Shown in pieces: positions 10,450 through 19,860 of a stretch of 64,000 nt of DNA. Source of the stretch: Pseudoalteromonas denitrificans DSM 6059 (GTDB lineage: Bacteria > Pseudomonadota > Gammaproteobacteria > Enterobacterales > Alteromonadaceae); assembly GCF_900112265.1 (NCBI RefSeq), contig NZ_FOLO01000001.1:145963-209962 (forward strand), in the 5' to 3' direction. The notes beneath the pieces are model-generated. The model saw only the letters and a list, made by a program, of their open reading frames with translations. It was not told where the DNA came from and did no database searches. The position numbers and the translations under genes were made by a program. Position 1 is the stretch's first letter, and the number at the start of each line of letters is the position of its first letter.

Positions 10450-12342
10450 ATGTGTGGAATAGCAGGAGTTTATCAACAAAGTCTTCAATTAAATAAAAGC
10501 AATACCAATGAACTTATCTCTTTGCAAACATTGAGTACTATGGCTGATAGTTTAATCCATCGAGGACCCGATGATGATGGCTATTATTGTGATGAGGGGA
10601 TAGGGCTTGCCTTTCGTCGTTTGGCTATTGTTGATATTAATGATGGTCAGCAGCCTTTATATAGCCAAGAGCGTAACATAGTCGCAGTGTGTAATGGTGA
10701 AATTTATAACCATCAAGAGTTACGAAAACACCTCATTGCAAATGGTAAACAATTACACAGTCTGAGTGATGTAGAAGTGATCCCGCATTTATATCAAATG
10801 TACGGTGAAGATTTTGTTAAACATCTTGAAGGTCAATTTGCCATAGCCTTATATGATATTTATTTAGATAAGTTAATTTTGGTGAGAGATCCCGTAGGGA
10901 TAGCACCTTTGTTCTGGACTCAAATTAATGGTTATCTTGCCTTTGGTTCTGAAATAAGAAGCTTACTAACATTACCTGGTTTTAAAAAGTCGGTTAACCT
11001 CACAGCTTTAGACCAGTTGTTGACTTTTCCTGGCATTGTTAGCCCAACTACTTTTTTTGAAGGTGTATTTAGCTTAAAGCCGGGTCATATGTTGGTCATC
11101 GAAAAAGAGAAAAAGCGAGAAAAACAATATTGGGAGCTGGATTATCCTTTAATAAAAGAGCCTAGCGAGGCTATGACTGAAAAGGGTTTAGAGAGCTGTA
11201 TTGATCAGCTAGATTTACATTTACAAGATGCGGTGAAAAAACGGTTACAAGGAGATGTTCCTGTAGCTGCTTATCTTTCTGGTGGTTTAGATAGTTCTTT
11301 GATTGCAGCTATATTATCAAAAGTATCTCCTGGAGCTGTTAAAGATAGCTTTTCAATTACATTTCCTTCTCGCAGCATAGATGAGAGTGAATATCAAAGC
11401 TTAATGGCGAAGCACTTAGGGACTCGACATCATAGTTTTGAGGTCACAGATCAACATATTGCAAATCATCTTCAACAAGTTGTAAATCGTGCTGAAACAC
11501 CACTGCGAGAATCTTACAATGCTTGTTCATTGATCCTGTCATCTATGGTATTTGATCAGGGGATCAAAGCAGTTGTAAGTGGAGAAGGTGCAGATGAATT
11601 GTTTGCGGGTTATGTTGGTTATAGATTAAATCAGCAAAGAGAGCCTGTATGCGATGATCTAGAAGAGATGCTTGAGCAAGAAATGCGGCAAAAACTGTGG
11701 GGTGATCCACATTTGTTTTATGAAAAAGCATATCAAAGTCACAAAGAGCAAAAAATATATTTATTTAGTGAAGATGTAAGGCTTAGGCATAACCGATTTG
11801 ATTGCCTGAATCAGGAAGTCATTGATAGACGTTTTGTTGAAGGGAGAGACCCATTACATCAGCGTTCATATTTAGACTTTAAATTACGTATGGCAGATCA
11901 TTTATTAGCAGATCATGGTGATCGCGTGAGTTTTGCAAACTCTATTGAATGTCGCTTTCCATTTTTAGATCAAAACTTGATCGATTTTGTTCGCCAAATA
12001 CCTCCGCAGTGGTTGCTGCATAATGGTGAAGAGAAATTTTTATTAAAACAGTTAGCAAAACGTTATTTACCTGATGTGATCACACAAAGACAAAAATTCA
12101 GCTTTGTTGCGCCTTCAAGTGCAATTTTATTACGTCATCATCGTGAGCTAGTTGGAGATATATTAGCGCCTGAACGCATAAAACGTCAGGGTTATTTTGA
12201 CCCTGAAACTGTTGAATTTTTACGTCAAAGTTACTTACAACCAGATCATCAACTTAACCAGACTTTTGAAGATGATTTATTAATGGTGGTTTTAACCTTT
12301 GGTATTTGGTTGGACGAATTTTCCATGCCAAATTACAGCTAA
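10450..12342 (+). CDS. asnB: Asparagine synthetase (glutamine-hydrolysing), NRPS-cluster copy
   Basis: A 630-residue class II asparagine synthetase. The start is the ATG at 10450 because it gives MCGIAG, putting the nucleophile Cys at position 2 after Met removal; in-frame upstream ATGs would bury it. GAGGAG just upstream is the ribosome site, inside the end of the NRPS gene, whose stop lies one base before this start, so translation is probably coupled. The N-terminal Ntn amidotransferase half has RGPDDDG and CNGEIYN; the synthetase half has the PP-loop SGGLDSS at about 277-283 and SGEGADELFAGY. The family converts Asp, Gln and ATP to Asn. Copies in lipopeptide clusters are usually read as supplying Asn for an NRPS module, here an inference, because neither readable A-domain code is the classical Asn code. 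Acting as an amidating enzyme on the peptide is an alternative. Confidence 0.93.
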   Translation: MCGIAGVYQQSLQLNKSNTNELISLQTLSTMADSLIHRGPDDDGYYCDEGIGLAFRRLAIVDINDGQQPLYSQERNIVAVCNGEIYNHQELRKHLIANGKQLHSLSDVEVIPHLYQMYGEDFVKHLEGQFAIALYDIYLDKLILVRDPVGIAPLFWTQINGYLAFGSEIRSLLTLPGFKKSVNLTALDQLLTFPGIVSPTTFFEGVFSLKPGHMLVIEKEKKREKQYWELDYPLIKEPSEAMTEKGLESCIDQLDLHLQDAVKKRLQGDVPVAAYLSGGLDSSLIAAILSKVSPGAVKDSFSITFPSRSIDESEYQSLMAKHLGTRHHSFEVTDQHIANHLQQVVNRAETPLRESYNACSLILSSMVFDQGIKAVVSGEGADELFAGYVGYRLNQQREPVCDDLEEMLEQEMRQKLWGDPHLFYEKAYQSHKEQKIYLFSEDVRLRHNRFDCLNQEVIDRRFVEGRDPLHQRSYLDFKLRMADHLLADHGDRVSFANSIECRFPFLDQNLIDFVRQIPPQWLLHNGEEKFLLKQLAKRYLPDVITQRQKFSFVAPSSAILLRHHRELVGDILAPERIKRQGYFDPETVEFLRQSYLQPDHQLNQTFEDDLLMVVLTFGIWLDEFSMPNYS

Positions 12343-12395
12343 GTTTAATCATAATTGAATAACTAATATCCAATAAGAGAAAAGGTCATATTGCC

Positions 12396-15300
12396 ATGGG
12401 ACGTCACGCTTATTTTGAAAAATTTGAAGACAATGCAATTCAGTATCCTGATAGCAGGGCATTGAACAGTGAAATTATTGAGAATACTAAAACGATAACC
12501 GTCGCAGATAGTTATCGTGATTTAAATCGTTGGAGCAATGCGCTCGCAAATCAATTAATCGAAGTAAACAGTGTCAGTAATATTGGTATATATATTGACT
12601 CACAAGCATCTTATGTTGCTGCTTTATTAGCTTGTGGTAAGGCGGGAAAATGTTTTGTACCACTTGATGTAAATTTGCCTGACAAACGATTAAATTTACT
12701 AATTGAAAAGGCAAATATTGAGACGATAGTTACTAATTCACTATGGCAATGGGTATTAGAAAAAAAACTACCGACAAAACCAAATGTTAAGCTTATTTCA
12801 GCGGATAGAAAAAAAACTGTACTGGCAAACCCTGATTATGATGAAAACCTTAATATAACAGTAAAGGGCAGTGATGCCTGTTATATTATGTTTACCTCAG
12901 GTTCAAGTGGTGAACCTAAAGCTGTGGTTGGGCAGCATAAATCACTGGTACATTTTCTTGATTGGGAAACAGAATGTTTTGATATTACTCAAAAAGAGGT
13001 TGTTTCATGGTTAGCCCCAACGACTTTTGATGTTAGCTTACGTGATATTTTGCTGCCGCTGATTAATGGTGCTTGTTTAGCTATTCCACAAGAAAATACA
13101 CGAATGAATGTAGCGCATTTATTGATGTGGTTGGAGCAACAAGTTGTCACTCATATCCATACCGTTCCTTCAATTTTTCGTTTATTGACTCAAACTTTAA
13201 GTGAGCAACAAAGTCAGAGCATTAAACTACCAGCTTTACGGCGTGTTTTATTAGCTGGAGAACCTTTATATTATGTTGATGTTAAAGCTTGGCGAGCTGC
13301 TGGCGGTGAACATATTGAGTTAGTGAACTTATATGGACCTACTGAAACAACATTGGCTAAATTGTTTTATCGTATAGATGCAAAAGATAATAACCAAGGC
13401 ATGGTGCCAATAGGTCAAACTTTACCAAAAACTCATGCATTATTAATACAAGGTGATCGCCTGTGTAATAGTGGAGAAATTGGCGAGATTTATATTCGTA
13501 CACCATATCGGAGTCTTGGCTACCTTAATGATAACCAAGAAACCCGTAAGGTTTTTATTCAAAGCCCATTGCAGTCGCAAGAGCCGGATATCTTGTATAA
13601 AACTGGAGATTTGGGACGTTATCAAGATGATGGTCTCTTAATGTGTTTAGGTCGCCTTGATAACCAAGTTAAAATTAACGGTGTGCGAATCGAATTAGGA
13701 GAAATAGAAGCTGCTTGCAAAAATATATCTCGCTTTAAGCAAGTTGTTGTTCAGGCTATAGCGCATAAAGATAAAAGTAAATTTTTATGTTGTTATTATG
13801 TTCGTCATGATGGGCTTAAAACACCTTTACCTGTGGCTGATTTGCGTTTACTTATTGGTGAACGTTTACCTGATGCTTTGGTTCCGAACGTTTATGTTTG
13901 TTTGACTAAATTACCAACTTTGTTAAATGGTAAAATAAATCGTAAAGCGCTACCAGCCCCAGAAGAAGTTTTATATGCTGAGCAGTCTTATACCGCGCCT
14001 CAAACAGATACTGAAGAAAAACTATGTGAATTATGGGCTGAATGTTTGTGCTTAACTAAGGTATGTACAGCCACAGAATTTCTCGATTTGGGTGGTGATT
14101 CCTTTAAAATGATTCGAGTATTATCTGCAATATTTAAGGTTTTTGGTAAAGAAATAAGCCTTAAATTATGGTTGCAAAATCCAACAATTAAAGCCGTTGC
14201 TGTTTTACTTGATGGCATGAAAAATACGCGTACTTACCAACAAATACCTTTGGTGAAATCAGAACAAAATTATGCTGTTACTACAGCGCAAAGTCGTTTG
14301 TGGACCTTGTATCAAATGGGAGTTGCCCCTGTTGCTTATAATTTACCTGAAGCGTACTTTATTACAGGTACTCTAGATATAACTGTACTGCAGCAGGCTT
14401 TTCAAGATTTGGTTGAGCGTCACGAGTCACTTAGAACTATATTTTTTGAACAAGATAAAATCGTTTATCAGCGTATTTTACCAAAACATGATTTTGAATT
14501 AAGTTATCAAGAATTATCAAAGATTGATGATGATATTTTGGCGCAGTTGATTCACAAGAATCAAAACCATAGCTTTGATTTACAAAATGGTCCATTGATG
14601 CGTGCTGAACTCGTTAAGTGCCAAAATAAACAAGGATATGTTTTATTATTTAACATTCATCATATTATTTGTGATGGCTGGTCGCTTAATGTATTGGTTA
14701 ATGAGTTAGCACAGAACTATCAAACTGGTTTACAAAATAAAAAGTCAGAGAAAGCACCGCTTAAGTTACAATTTAAAGACTTTGTAGCCTGGCAGAAAAG
14801 TCAACTTGATGAAGAAAAAGGGTTAAAAAGTCGTAACTGGTGGCTTAATCAATTAGCTGCTCCTATTCCTGTATTAGACTTGCCTTGTGATTATCCTCGC
14901 CCACCAGTGCAAAGTTTTAATGGCAATACGCATCAATATCTATTGCCTATGCCAATATTCAATAAAGTGAATGAGCTTGCTAAAAGACAAGGCATTACTT
15001 TATTTGTTTTACTCAATGCTGCCGTTAAAATCTTATTATATCGCTATACCAACCAGTCTGAATTGATAATTGGTTCACCCGTTGTAGGCCGGGCGCACCC
15101 TGATTTGGATGAACAAATTGGCTATTATGTTAATACTTTGCCATTACGGGATAAACTCAATCCTGAATCGAGCATTACTGATTGTTTACAACAAGTGCAT
15201 GAATCAACCAGTATGGCTCTTGAACATCAGCAATTTCCATTTGATGAATTGATTAATGATTTAGATATTCCGAGGGACATGGGACATTCAGCGTTATTTG

Positions 15301-18300
15301 ATGTCATGCTGGTACTGCAAAATATGGACTTGGCAATGCCTGAACTACAAGGTGTTCAGTTTAATAATATCAGTAAAGAGCAAGGTTGGAATTTTAGTCG
15401 TTATGATTTGGTCTTTCATTTTCAACCGGATGAGAGTGGTTTATTAATCGATATTAATTACAACAGTGATATTTTTAAGCCCATTCGTATTGCAAATTGC
15501 GCCCAACACCTGACTACTTTACTTGAAAATATGGCTGAACATCCTGAACAATCTGTTGATGATATTGGTATTTTACCTGAGTCTGAAAAAGCTTTGCTTC
15601 GCGCTTATTCTCAAGGGCAAAAACGCATCATAAAAGAAACAACGATTATTGATTTATTTTTTGAAAAGGCGCTACAATTTCAAAATCAGATAGCACTGGA
15701 GGAAAATAAACAAAAAGTTACTTATGCGTCTTTGGCTAAAGAAGTGACCACCATAGCTAAAGGGTTAGTTAATCTAGGAGTGAAGCCTGGTGTGCCAGTT
15801 GCTTTATTGATAGATCGTAGTACTGATAGCATCATTGCTCTTTTGGCTATTATGGCATCTGGTGGGGTTTATCTGCCTCTTGATGGTGCGTTACCAGAAC
15901 AGCGTTTGAAGGAGATTATTAGCAGTAGTGGTTGTGATTTTATAATAAAATCTGAGCAGTTTGATTTTAACGAAGTCATTAACTTACCAGCTAATATATA
16001 TAATTTACAAGAAATTAAACAAAGTTTGAGTATTAGACTTACCTTATTACCTAAGATTGACGCCCATGCGCCTGCCTACATGATTTATACATCAGGCTCG
16101 ACTGGCAAACCTAAAGGTGTGTTATTAAGACATGCTGGTTTTGTGAATATGTCGTTAGCGCAAATTGAGCAGTTTGGTATAAATAGTGAAGACAAAGTAT
16201 TACAGTTTGCCTCCTTGTCATTTGACGCCTCACTAGCAAATATATTTATGAGTTTATTCAGTGGTGCAAGCTTAGTGCTAATAAATAAGGCGACAATTGA
16301 ACAACCTCAGAGATTTTTAAATCACCTAAATCAGTTTGACGTGAGTGTGGCAACTTTACCGCCAGCTTATTTACGTGCTTTAGATAGGCCTGAATTATCA
16401 ACATTAAAAATATTGATCACTGCTGGAGAGCCTGCAAACTTTGATGATGCCGCTTATTATAGTCAAAAAATGCAATATTTTAATGCCTATGGTCCGACAG
16501 AAGTATCAGTGTGTGCCACGATTGAAAAAGTTACAGATCCAAGTTTATATAATCAGAGTATTCCGATTGGAAAACCTTTAGCAAATGTGGATGTTTTTGT
16601 ACTTGGAAAAACAAGTTTAGCACCTGTTGGTGTACCTGGTGAATTATGCATTATGGGGGAGGGGCTCGCACTGGAATATCGCAATAATGAGTATCAAACT
16701 CAAAATGTTTTTACACATGTGCCAGCTTCAATTTCAGATTGCACAGAGTTTACCAGAATGTATAAAACCGGTGACATGGCTTACTGGAATGAGTTAGGAC
16801 AACTGATATTTATTGGTCGTAATGATAAGCAAGTAAAAATAAATGCCTTTCGTATTGATACCAGTGAAGTGGAAAATAGCTTGCTGGCCTTAGATGAAAT
16901 TGAAGCCGCATTTGTTGATACTGTTAAAGTACAGGGAGAAAACAAATTAGCTGCTTGGGTTGTCGCAAAACGACAAGCTGAAATTTGGCCTTCAGTTGCC
17001 GAGTTTTATGTTTATGATGATGTACTTTATGGCAGTATGGCGCAAGACTTTGCCCGTAATGATGTTTATTTTGCGAGCTTTAAAAAACATTTAAAAGATA
17101 AGGTGGTTCTTGAAATAGGTCCGGGCCCTGAGGTGGTTTTATCTCGTTTAGCAATTGCAGCTGGCGCAAAGAAGGTTTATGCGGTTGAGTTATTGCCAGA
17201 AACTTACCGCAAAGCCTGTGCAAAAGTTGAAGCCTTGGGCTTGTCAGATAAAATTATTGTAATAAATAGTGATGTGCAAAGTGTTTCTTTGCCAGAAAAA
17301 GCAGATTGGTGTATTTCAGAAATAGTGGGCTCTATTGGTGGTTCTGAAGGAGCTGCTAAGATCATTAATAATAGCCGTCATTTATTACATCAATCAACAA
17401 ATATGTTGCCGCAGCGTTCTTTAACATCTATGGCAGCTGTGTCTTTATCTCATGAGAACTTCTATCAAGGGTTTACACCGATTGCTGCGCATTATGTTAA
17501 TGAAATTTTTAACAAGCAGGGTCATGCTTTTGATTTACGTTTATGTATTAAAAATTTACCTCAAAATGCAATTATTAGTAATGATGGCGTATTAGAAGAT
17601 TTAGATTATACCCAAGATATTAACCTTGAAGAGGTACATGATACGCAACTTAATATTCATAGCCATGCCCAGTTAAGTGGGTTGATTTTCTGGCTGCAGC
17701 TTTATGTTGATGCTGATAATTATGTTGATTCTTTGTATGCAGAAAAAAGCTGGTTACCTATTTATTTACCTTTATTTGGAGGTGATACCGTCTCTGTTGC
17801 ACCAGGAGATGTACTTAAACTCAAGGTTATTAGAACCTTGTGTGAAAATGGCCTCAATCCAGATTTTGAAATTAATGGTGATTTGATTAATTCAGCAGGA
17901 GAGTATAGATCAATTCACGGTCGTTCAGCTCATTTTGGTAATGGGTTCGCGAAAACACCCTTTTATCAGAAAATTTTCCAGCTACCTTCTGGTACTACAG
18001 GTGAGCTACCAATGGAAGCACCAATCCAAGCTATATTACAAGTTAATGAAGTGCGAAATTTATTAGCTAAAAGTTTACCTCATTATGCTGTCCCACACTT
18101 TATTAGTGTATTAGATCAGTTTCCTCTGACGAGTAATGGAAAGATAGATACTCAACAGCTACCTGCTCCTCAAGCTCAAAATGTTGAAAATTTTGTGGCA
18201 AGCACTACACCAGTAGAGACTGCCATATGTAAGATATGGCAGCAGGTCTTAGGCATAAATCAGATTGGCGTTAATGATAATTTTTTCTCACTAGGTGGGG

Positions 18301-19829
18301 ACTCTATTAGTGCGATTCAAATTGTAGCTAAAATGTCGAATTCGGGCATGCTGATTGATACCCGGGATATTTTTCAGAACCCAGTGGTCGCTCAATTAGC
18401 GTTAACTATTGAAGATAGCATTGAAGAGGCTGAGCAAGGATTAGTGTGTAGTGAATTTGCTTTGACACCTATTCAACAGTGGGCGTTTTCGACTTTAGGT
18501 GACAAACTTTACTGGTTTAATCAGGCGTGTATGTTGAGAAATTCGGGGAGGTTTGATAACTCAATTTTGACACAAGCTATCACGCTTCTGATCACTCAGC
18601 ATGATATGTTAAGAGCCAGCTTTGTAAAAAGTGAAACGCAGGTGGTTCAGAAAATCAGTGATCTTGTTGAGGCTGATATTGAATATCAACAGTGGCAGGA
18701 ATATAACTGTATTGATGAGATCCCAGCCTCTGCATGTGATGAGTGGCATAAACAGTTTTCGCTCAATAAAAGCTTATTCAGAGCTGTGGTATTACAACTT
18801 AAAGATTATGATGTATTAGTGTTAGTGGCAAATCATCTGGTAATAGACACAGTATCGTGGCGAATTATTATTGAAGATATGCAGACTTTTTTAGCCTCAG
18901 ATAACGCATTATTGCCAAATAAAACAGATGATTTTGGTCGTTGGTCTGCACATTTAAAAATGATGTCACAACTTAATAGCGGTCAATTGAATGAATCATA
19001 TTGGAAAATGCTAATTGACGAACAACACACTTTGCAACCATTAAATCATTTGAATCAACAAAGTGAGAAGCCATATAAACGCACTATTGGTAATAGTAAA
19101 AACTTAACCTTTAATATTGAACACAAGCTCTCATCAAGTTTGTCTCATTGTGTAAAAACATCAGACTTTACACTTGAACAAGTATTTTTAACTGCTTTGG
19201 GCCATGGTTTGCAATCACTAACAGGTAATGCATATAACCTTGTGACTATGGAAAGCCATGGTCGAAATACGATATCTGGCGTGAGGTCCAAAATTAATAT
19301 TAGCCGAACAGTCGGTTGGTTTACGTATTATTACCCGCTGCCTCTGAGTGCTTTTGACGATATAAGTGAAACGCTTGAACGGACTAAAATGGTTAAAGAA
19401 AGAATACCAGATCAGGGCATGGCTTATTTGTTGTTACGTTGGTTGAAGGAAGGAGGAGAGGAATATCAAGTGACTCCTAAGGTAAGTTTTAATTACCTAG
19501 GTGAGTTTAAAAAGCCTACAGCAGAGTCGTCTTCACAATTAATAAACTTTGATTTTGATGTGCCAGGTTGTCATCAACATCCCGATATAGCGTGTGAGCA
19601 TAGTATTGATTGGTTGATGATGTTTACAGATGAAGTGCTATCTGTTTCGGTTAGTTATGGTAAAGAAGAATATACAGATCAGGATATCGCAAGATTAGCT
19701 ACAAGCTTTAAACAAAGCTTGCAGCAATTAGATGACTATTTAACCCATTACAACGAACAAAGATCTACAACAGGGCAATTTACAGTTGAAGGCCTGACTG
19801 ATACCGAGTTTGATACTTTATTTGAATAA
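12396..19829 (+). CDS. NRPS: A-PCP-C-A(PRMT-like insert)-PCP-E
   Basis: A 2477-residue non-ribosomal peptide synthetase starting directly with an A domain, matching the C domain that ends the upstream NRPS. Domains: A1 about 1-520, pocket residues reading DVRHLALLA, which I cannot assign; PCP1 (GGDSF, Ser569); C about 615-1060 with canonical HHIICDG (His755, Asp760); A2 about 1080-1915 with pocket residues reading DAATIAAVC, close to Phe/Tyr codes; a methyltransferase inserted in A2 at about 1533-1875, between GRNDKQVKI (A8) and LPHYAVP (A9); PCP2 (GGDSI, Ser1970); a terminal epimerase about 2010-2455 with NHLVIDTVSWR, SHGRN, SRTVGWFT and FNYLGEF. The first His of the epimerase motif is Asn; the second, catalytic one is kept. 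There is no thioesterase. The acidic C-terminal tail (LTDTEFDTLFE) looks like a short docking motif of epimerase-ended NRPSs, so the chain is probably handed to a protein outside the window. Confidence 0.95.
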   Translation: MGRHAYFEKFEDNAIQYPDSRALNSEIIENTKTITVADSYRDLNRWSNALANQLIEVNSVSNIGIYIDSQASYVAALLACGKAGKCFVPLDVNLPDKRLNLLIEKANIETIVTNSLWQWVLEKKLPTKPNVKLISADRKKTVLANPDYDENLNITVKGSDACYIMFTSGSSGEPKAVVGQHKSLVHFLDWETECFDITQKEVVSWLAPTTFDVSLRDILLPLINGACLAIPQENTRMNVAHLLMWLEQQVVTHIHTVPSIFRLLTQTLSEQQSQSIKLPALRRVLLAGEPLYYVDVKAWRAAGGEHIELVNLYGPTETTLAKLFYRIDAKDNNQGMVPIGQTLPKTHALLIQGDRLCNSGEIGEIYIRTPYRSLGYLNDNQETRKVFIQSPLQSQEPDILYKTGDLGRYQDDGLLMCLGRLDNQVKINGVRIELGEIEAACKNISRFKQVVVQAIAHKDKSKFLCCYYVRHDGLKTPLPVADLRLLIGERLPDALVPNVYVCLTKLPTLLNGKINRKALPAPEEVLYAEQSYTAPQTDTEEKLCELWAECLCLTKVCTATEFLDLGGDSFKMIRVLSAIFKVFGKEISLKLWLQNPTIKAVAVLLDGMKNTRTYQQIPLVKSEQNYAVTTAQSRLWTLYQMGVAPVAYNLPEAYFITGTLDITVLQQAFQDLVERHESLRTIFFEQDKIVYQRILPKHDFELSYQELSKIDDDILAQLIHKNQNHSFDLQNGPLMRAELVKCQNKQGYVLLFNIHHIICDGWSLNVLVNELAQNYQTGLQNKKSEKAPLKLQFKDFVAWQKSQLDEEKGLKSRNWWLNQLAAPIPVLDLPCDYPRPPVQSFNGNTHQYLLPMPIFNKVNELAKRQGITLFVLLNAAVKILLYRYTNQSELIIGSPVVGRAHPDLDEQIGYYVNTLPLRDKLNPESSITDCLQQVHESTSMALEHQQFPFDELINDLDIPRDMGHSALFDVMLVLQNMDLAMPELQGVQFNNISKEQGWNFSRYDLVFHFQPDESGLLIDINYNSDIFKPIRIANCAQHLTTLLENMAEHPEQSVDDIGILPESEKALLRAYSQGQKRIIKETTIIDLFFEKALQFQNQIALEENKQKVTYASLAKEVTTIAKGLVNLGVKPGVPVALLIDRSTDSIIALLAIMASGGVYLPLDGALPEQRLKEIISSSGCDFIIKSEQFDFNEVINLPANIYNLQEIKQSLSIRLTLLPKIDAHAPAYMIYTSGSTGKPKGVLLRHAGFVNMSLAQIEQFGINSEDKVLQFASLSFDASLANIFMSLFSGASLVLINKATIEQPQRFLNHLNQFDVSVATLPPAYLRALDRPELSTLKILITAGEPANFDDAAYYSQKMQYFNAYGPTEVSVCATIEKVTDPSLYNQSIPIGKPLANVDVFVLGKTSLAPVGVPGELCIMGEGLALEYRNNEYQTQNVFTHVPASISDCTEFTRMYKTGDMAYWNELGQLIFIGRNDKQVKINAFRIDTSEVENSLLALDEIEAAFVDTVKVQGENKLAAWVVAKRQAEIWPSVAEFYVYDDVLYGSMAQDFARNDVYFASFKKHLKDKVVLEIGPGPEVVLSRLAIAAGAKKVYAVELLPETYRKACAKVEALGLSDKIIVINSDVQSVSLPEKADWCISEIVGSIGGSEGAAKIINNSRHLLHQSTNMLPQRSLTSMAAVSLSHENFYQGFTPIAAHYVNEIFNKQGHAFDLRLCIKNLPQNAIISNDGVLEDLDYTQDINLEEVHDTQLNIHSHAQLSGLIFWLQLYVDADNYVDSLYAEKSWLPIYLPLFGGDTVSVAPGDVLKLKVIRTLCENGLNPDFEINGDLINSAGEYRSIHGRSAHFGNGFAKTPFYQKIFQLPSGTTGELPMEAPIQAILQVNEVRNLLAKSLPHYAVPHFISVLDQFPLTSNGKIDTQQLPAPQAQNVENFVASTTPVETAICKIWQQVLGINQIGVNDNFFSLGGDSISAIQIVAKMSNSGMLIDTRDIFQNPVVAQLALTIEDSIEEAEQGLVCSEFALTPIQQWAFSTLGDKLYWFNQACMLRNSGRFDNSILTQAITLLITQHDMLRASFVKSETQVVQKISDLVEADIEYQQWQEYNCIDEIPASACDEWHKQFSLNKSLFRAVVLQLKDYDVLVLVANHLVIDTVSWRIIIEDMQTFLASDNALLPNKTDDFGRWSAHLKMMSQLNSGQLNESYWKMLIDEQHTLQPLNHLNQQSEKPYKRTIGNSKNLTFNIEHKLSSSLSHCVKTSDFTLEQVFLTALGHGLQSLTGNAYNLVTMESHGRNTISGVRSKINISRTVGWFTYYYPLPLSAFDDISETLERTKMVKERIPDQGMAYLLLRWLKEGGEEYQVTPKVSFNYLGEFKKPTAESSSQLINFDFDVPGCHQHPDIACEHSIDWLMMFTDEVLSVSVSYGKEEYTDQDIARLATSFKQSLQQLDDYLTHYNEQRSTTGQFTVEGLTDTEFDTLFE
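16992..18020 (+). other. PRMT-like methyltransferase domain embedded in an A domain
   Basis: This stretch of the second NRPS (residues about 1533-1875) separates motif A8 from A9 of the second A domain. It has a Rossmann SAM-binding segment (VVLEIGPGPE, Gly1575 and Gly1577, then AGAKKVYAVE with the acidic ribose ligand) and a segment like the protein arginine methyltransferase double-E loop: SEIVGSIGGSEG with Glu1642 and Glu1651, nine residues apart as in PRMT1. After it comes a beta-barrel-like part containing LSGLIFWLQLYV, a tryptophan in KSW where PRMTs have the THW loop, and VAPGD. The helix before the Rossmann part (MAQDFARNDVYF) also fits the PRMT N-terminal helix. Substrate is unknown: O- or N-methylation of the aromatic residue selected by the host A domain is inferred. 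Replacement of the THW His by Ser is a difference from true PRMTs. Confidence 0.78.
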
Positions 19830-19860
19830 TAAGACGAGTAAATAAAATTGGAGAAAAGTT

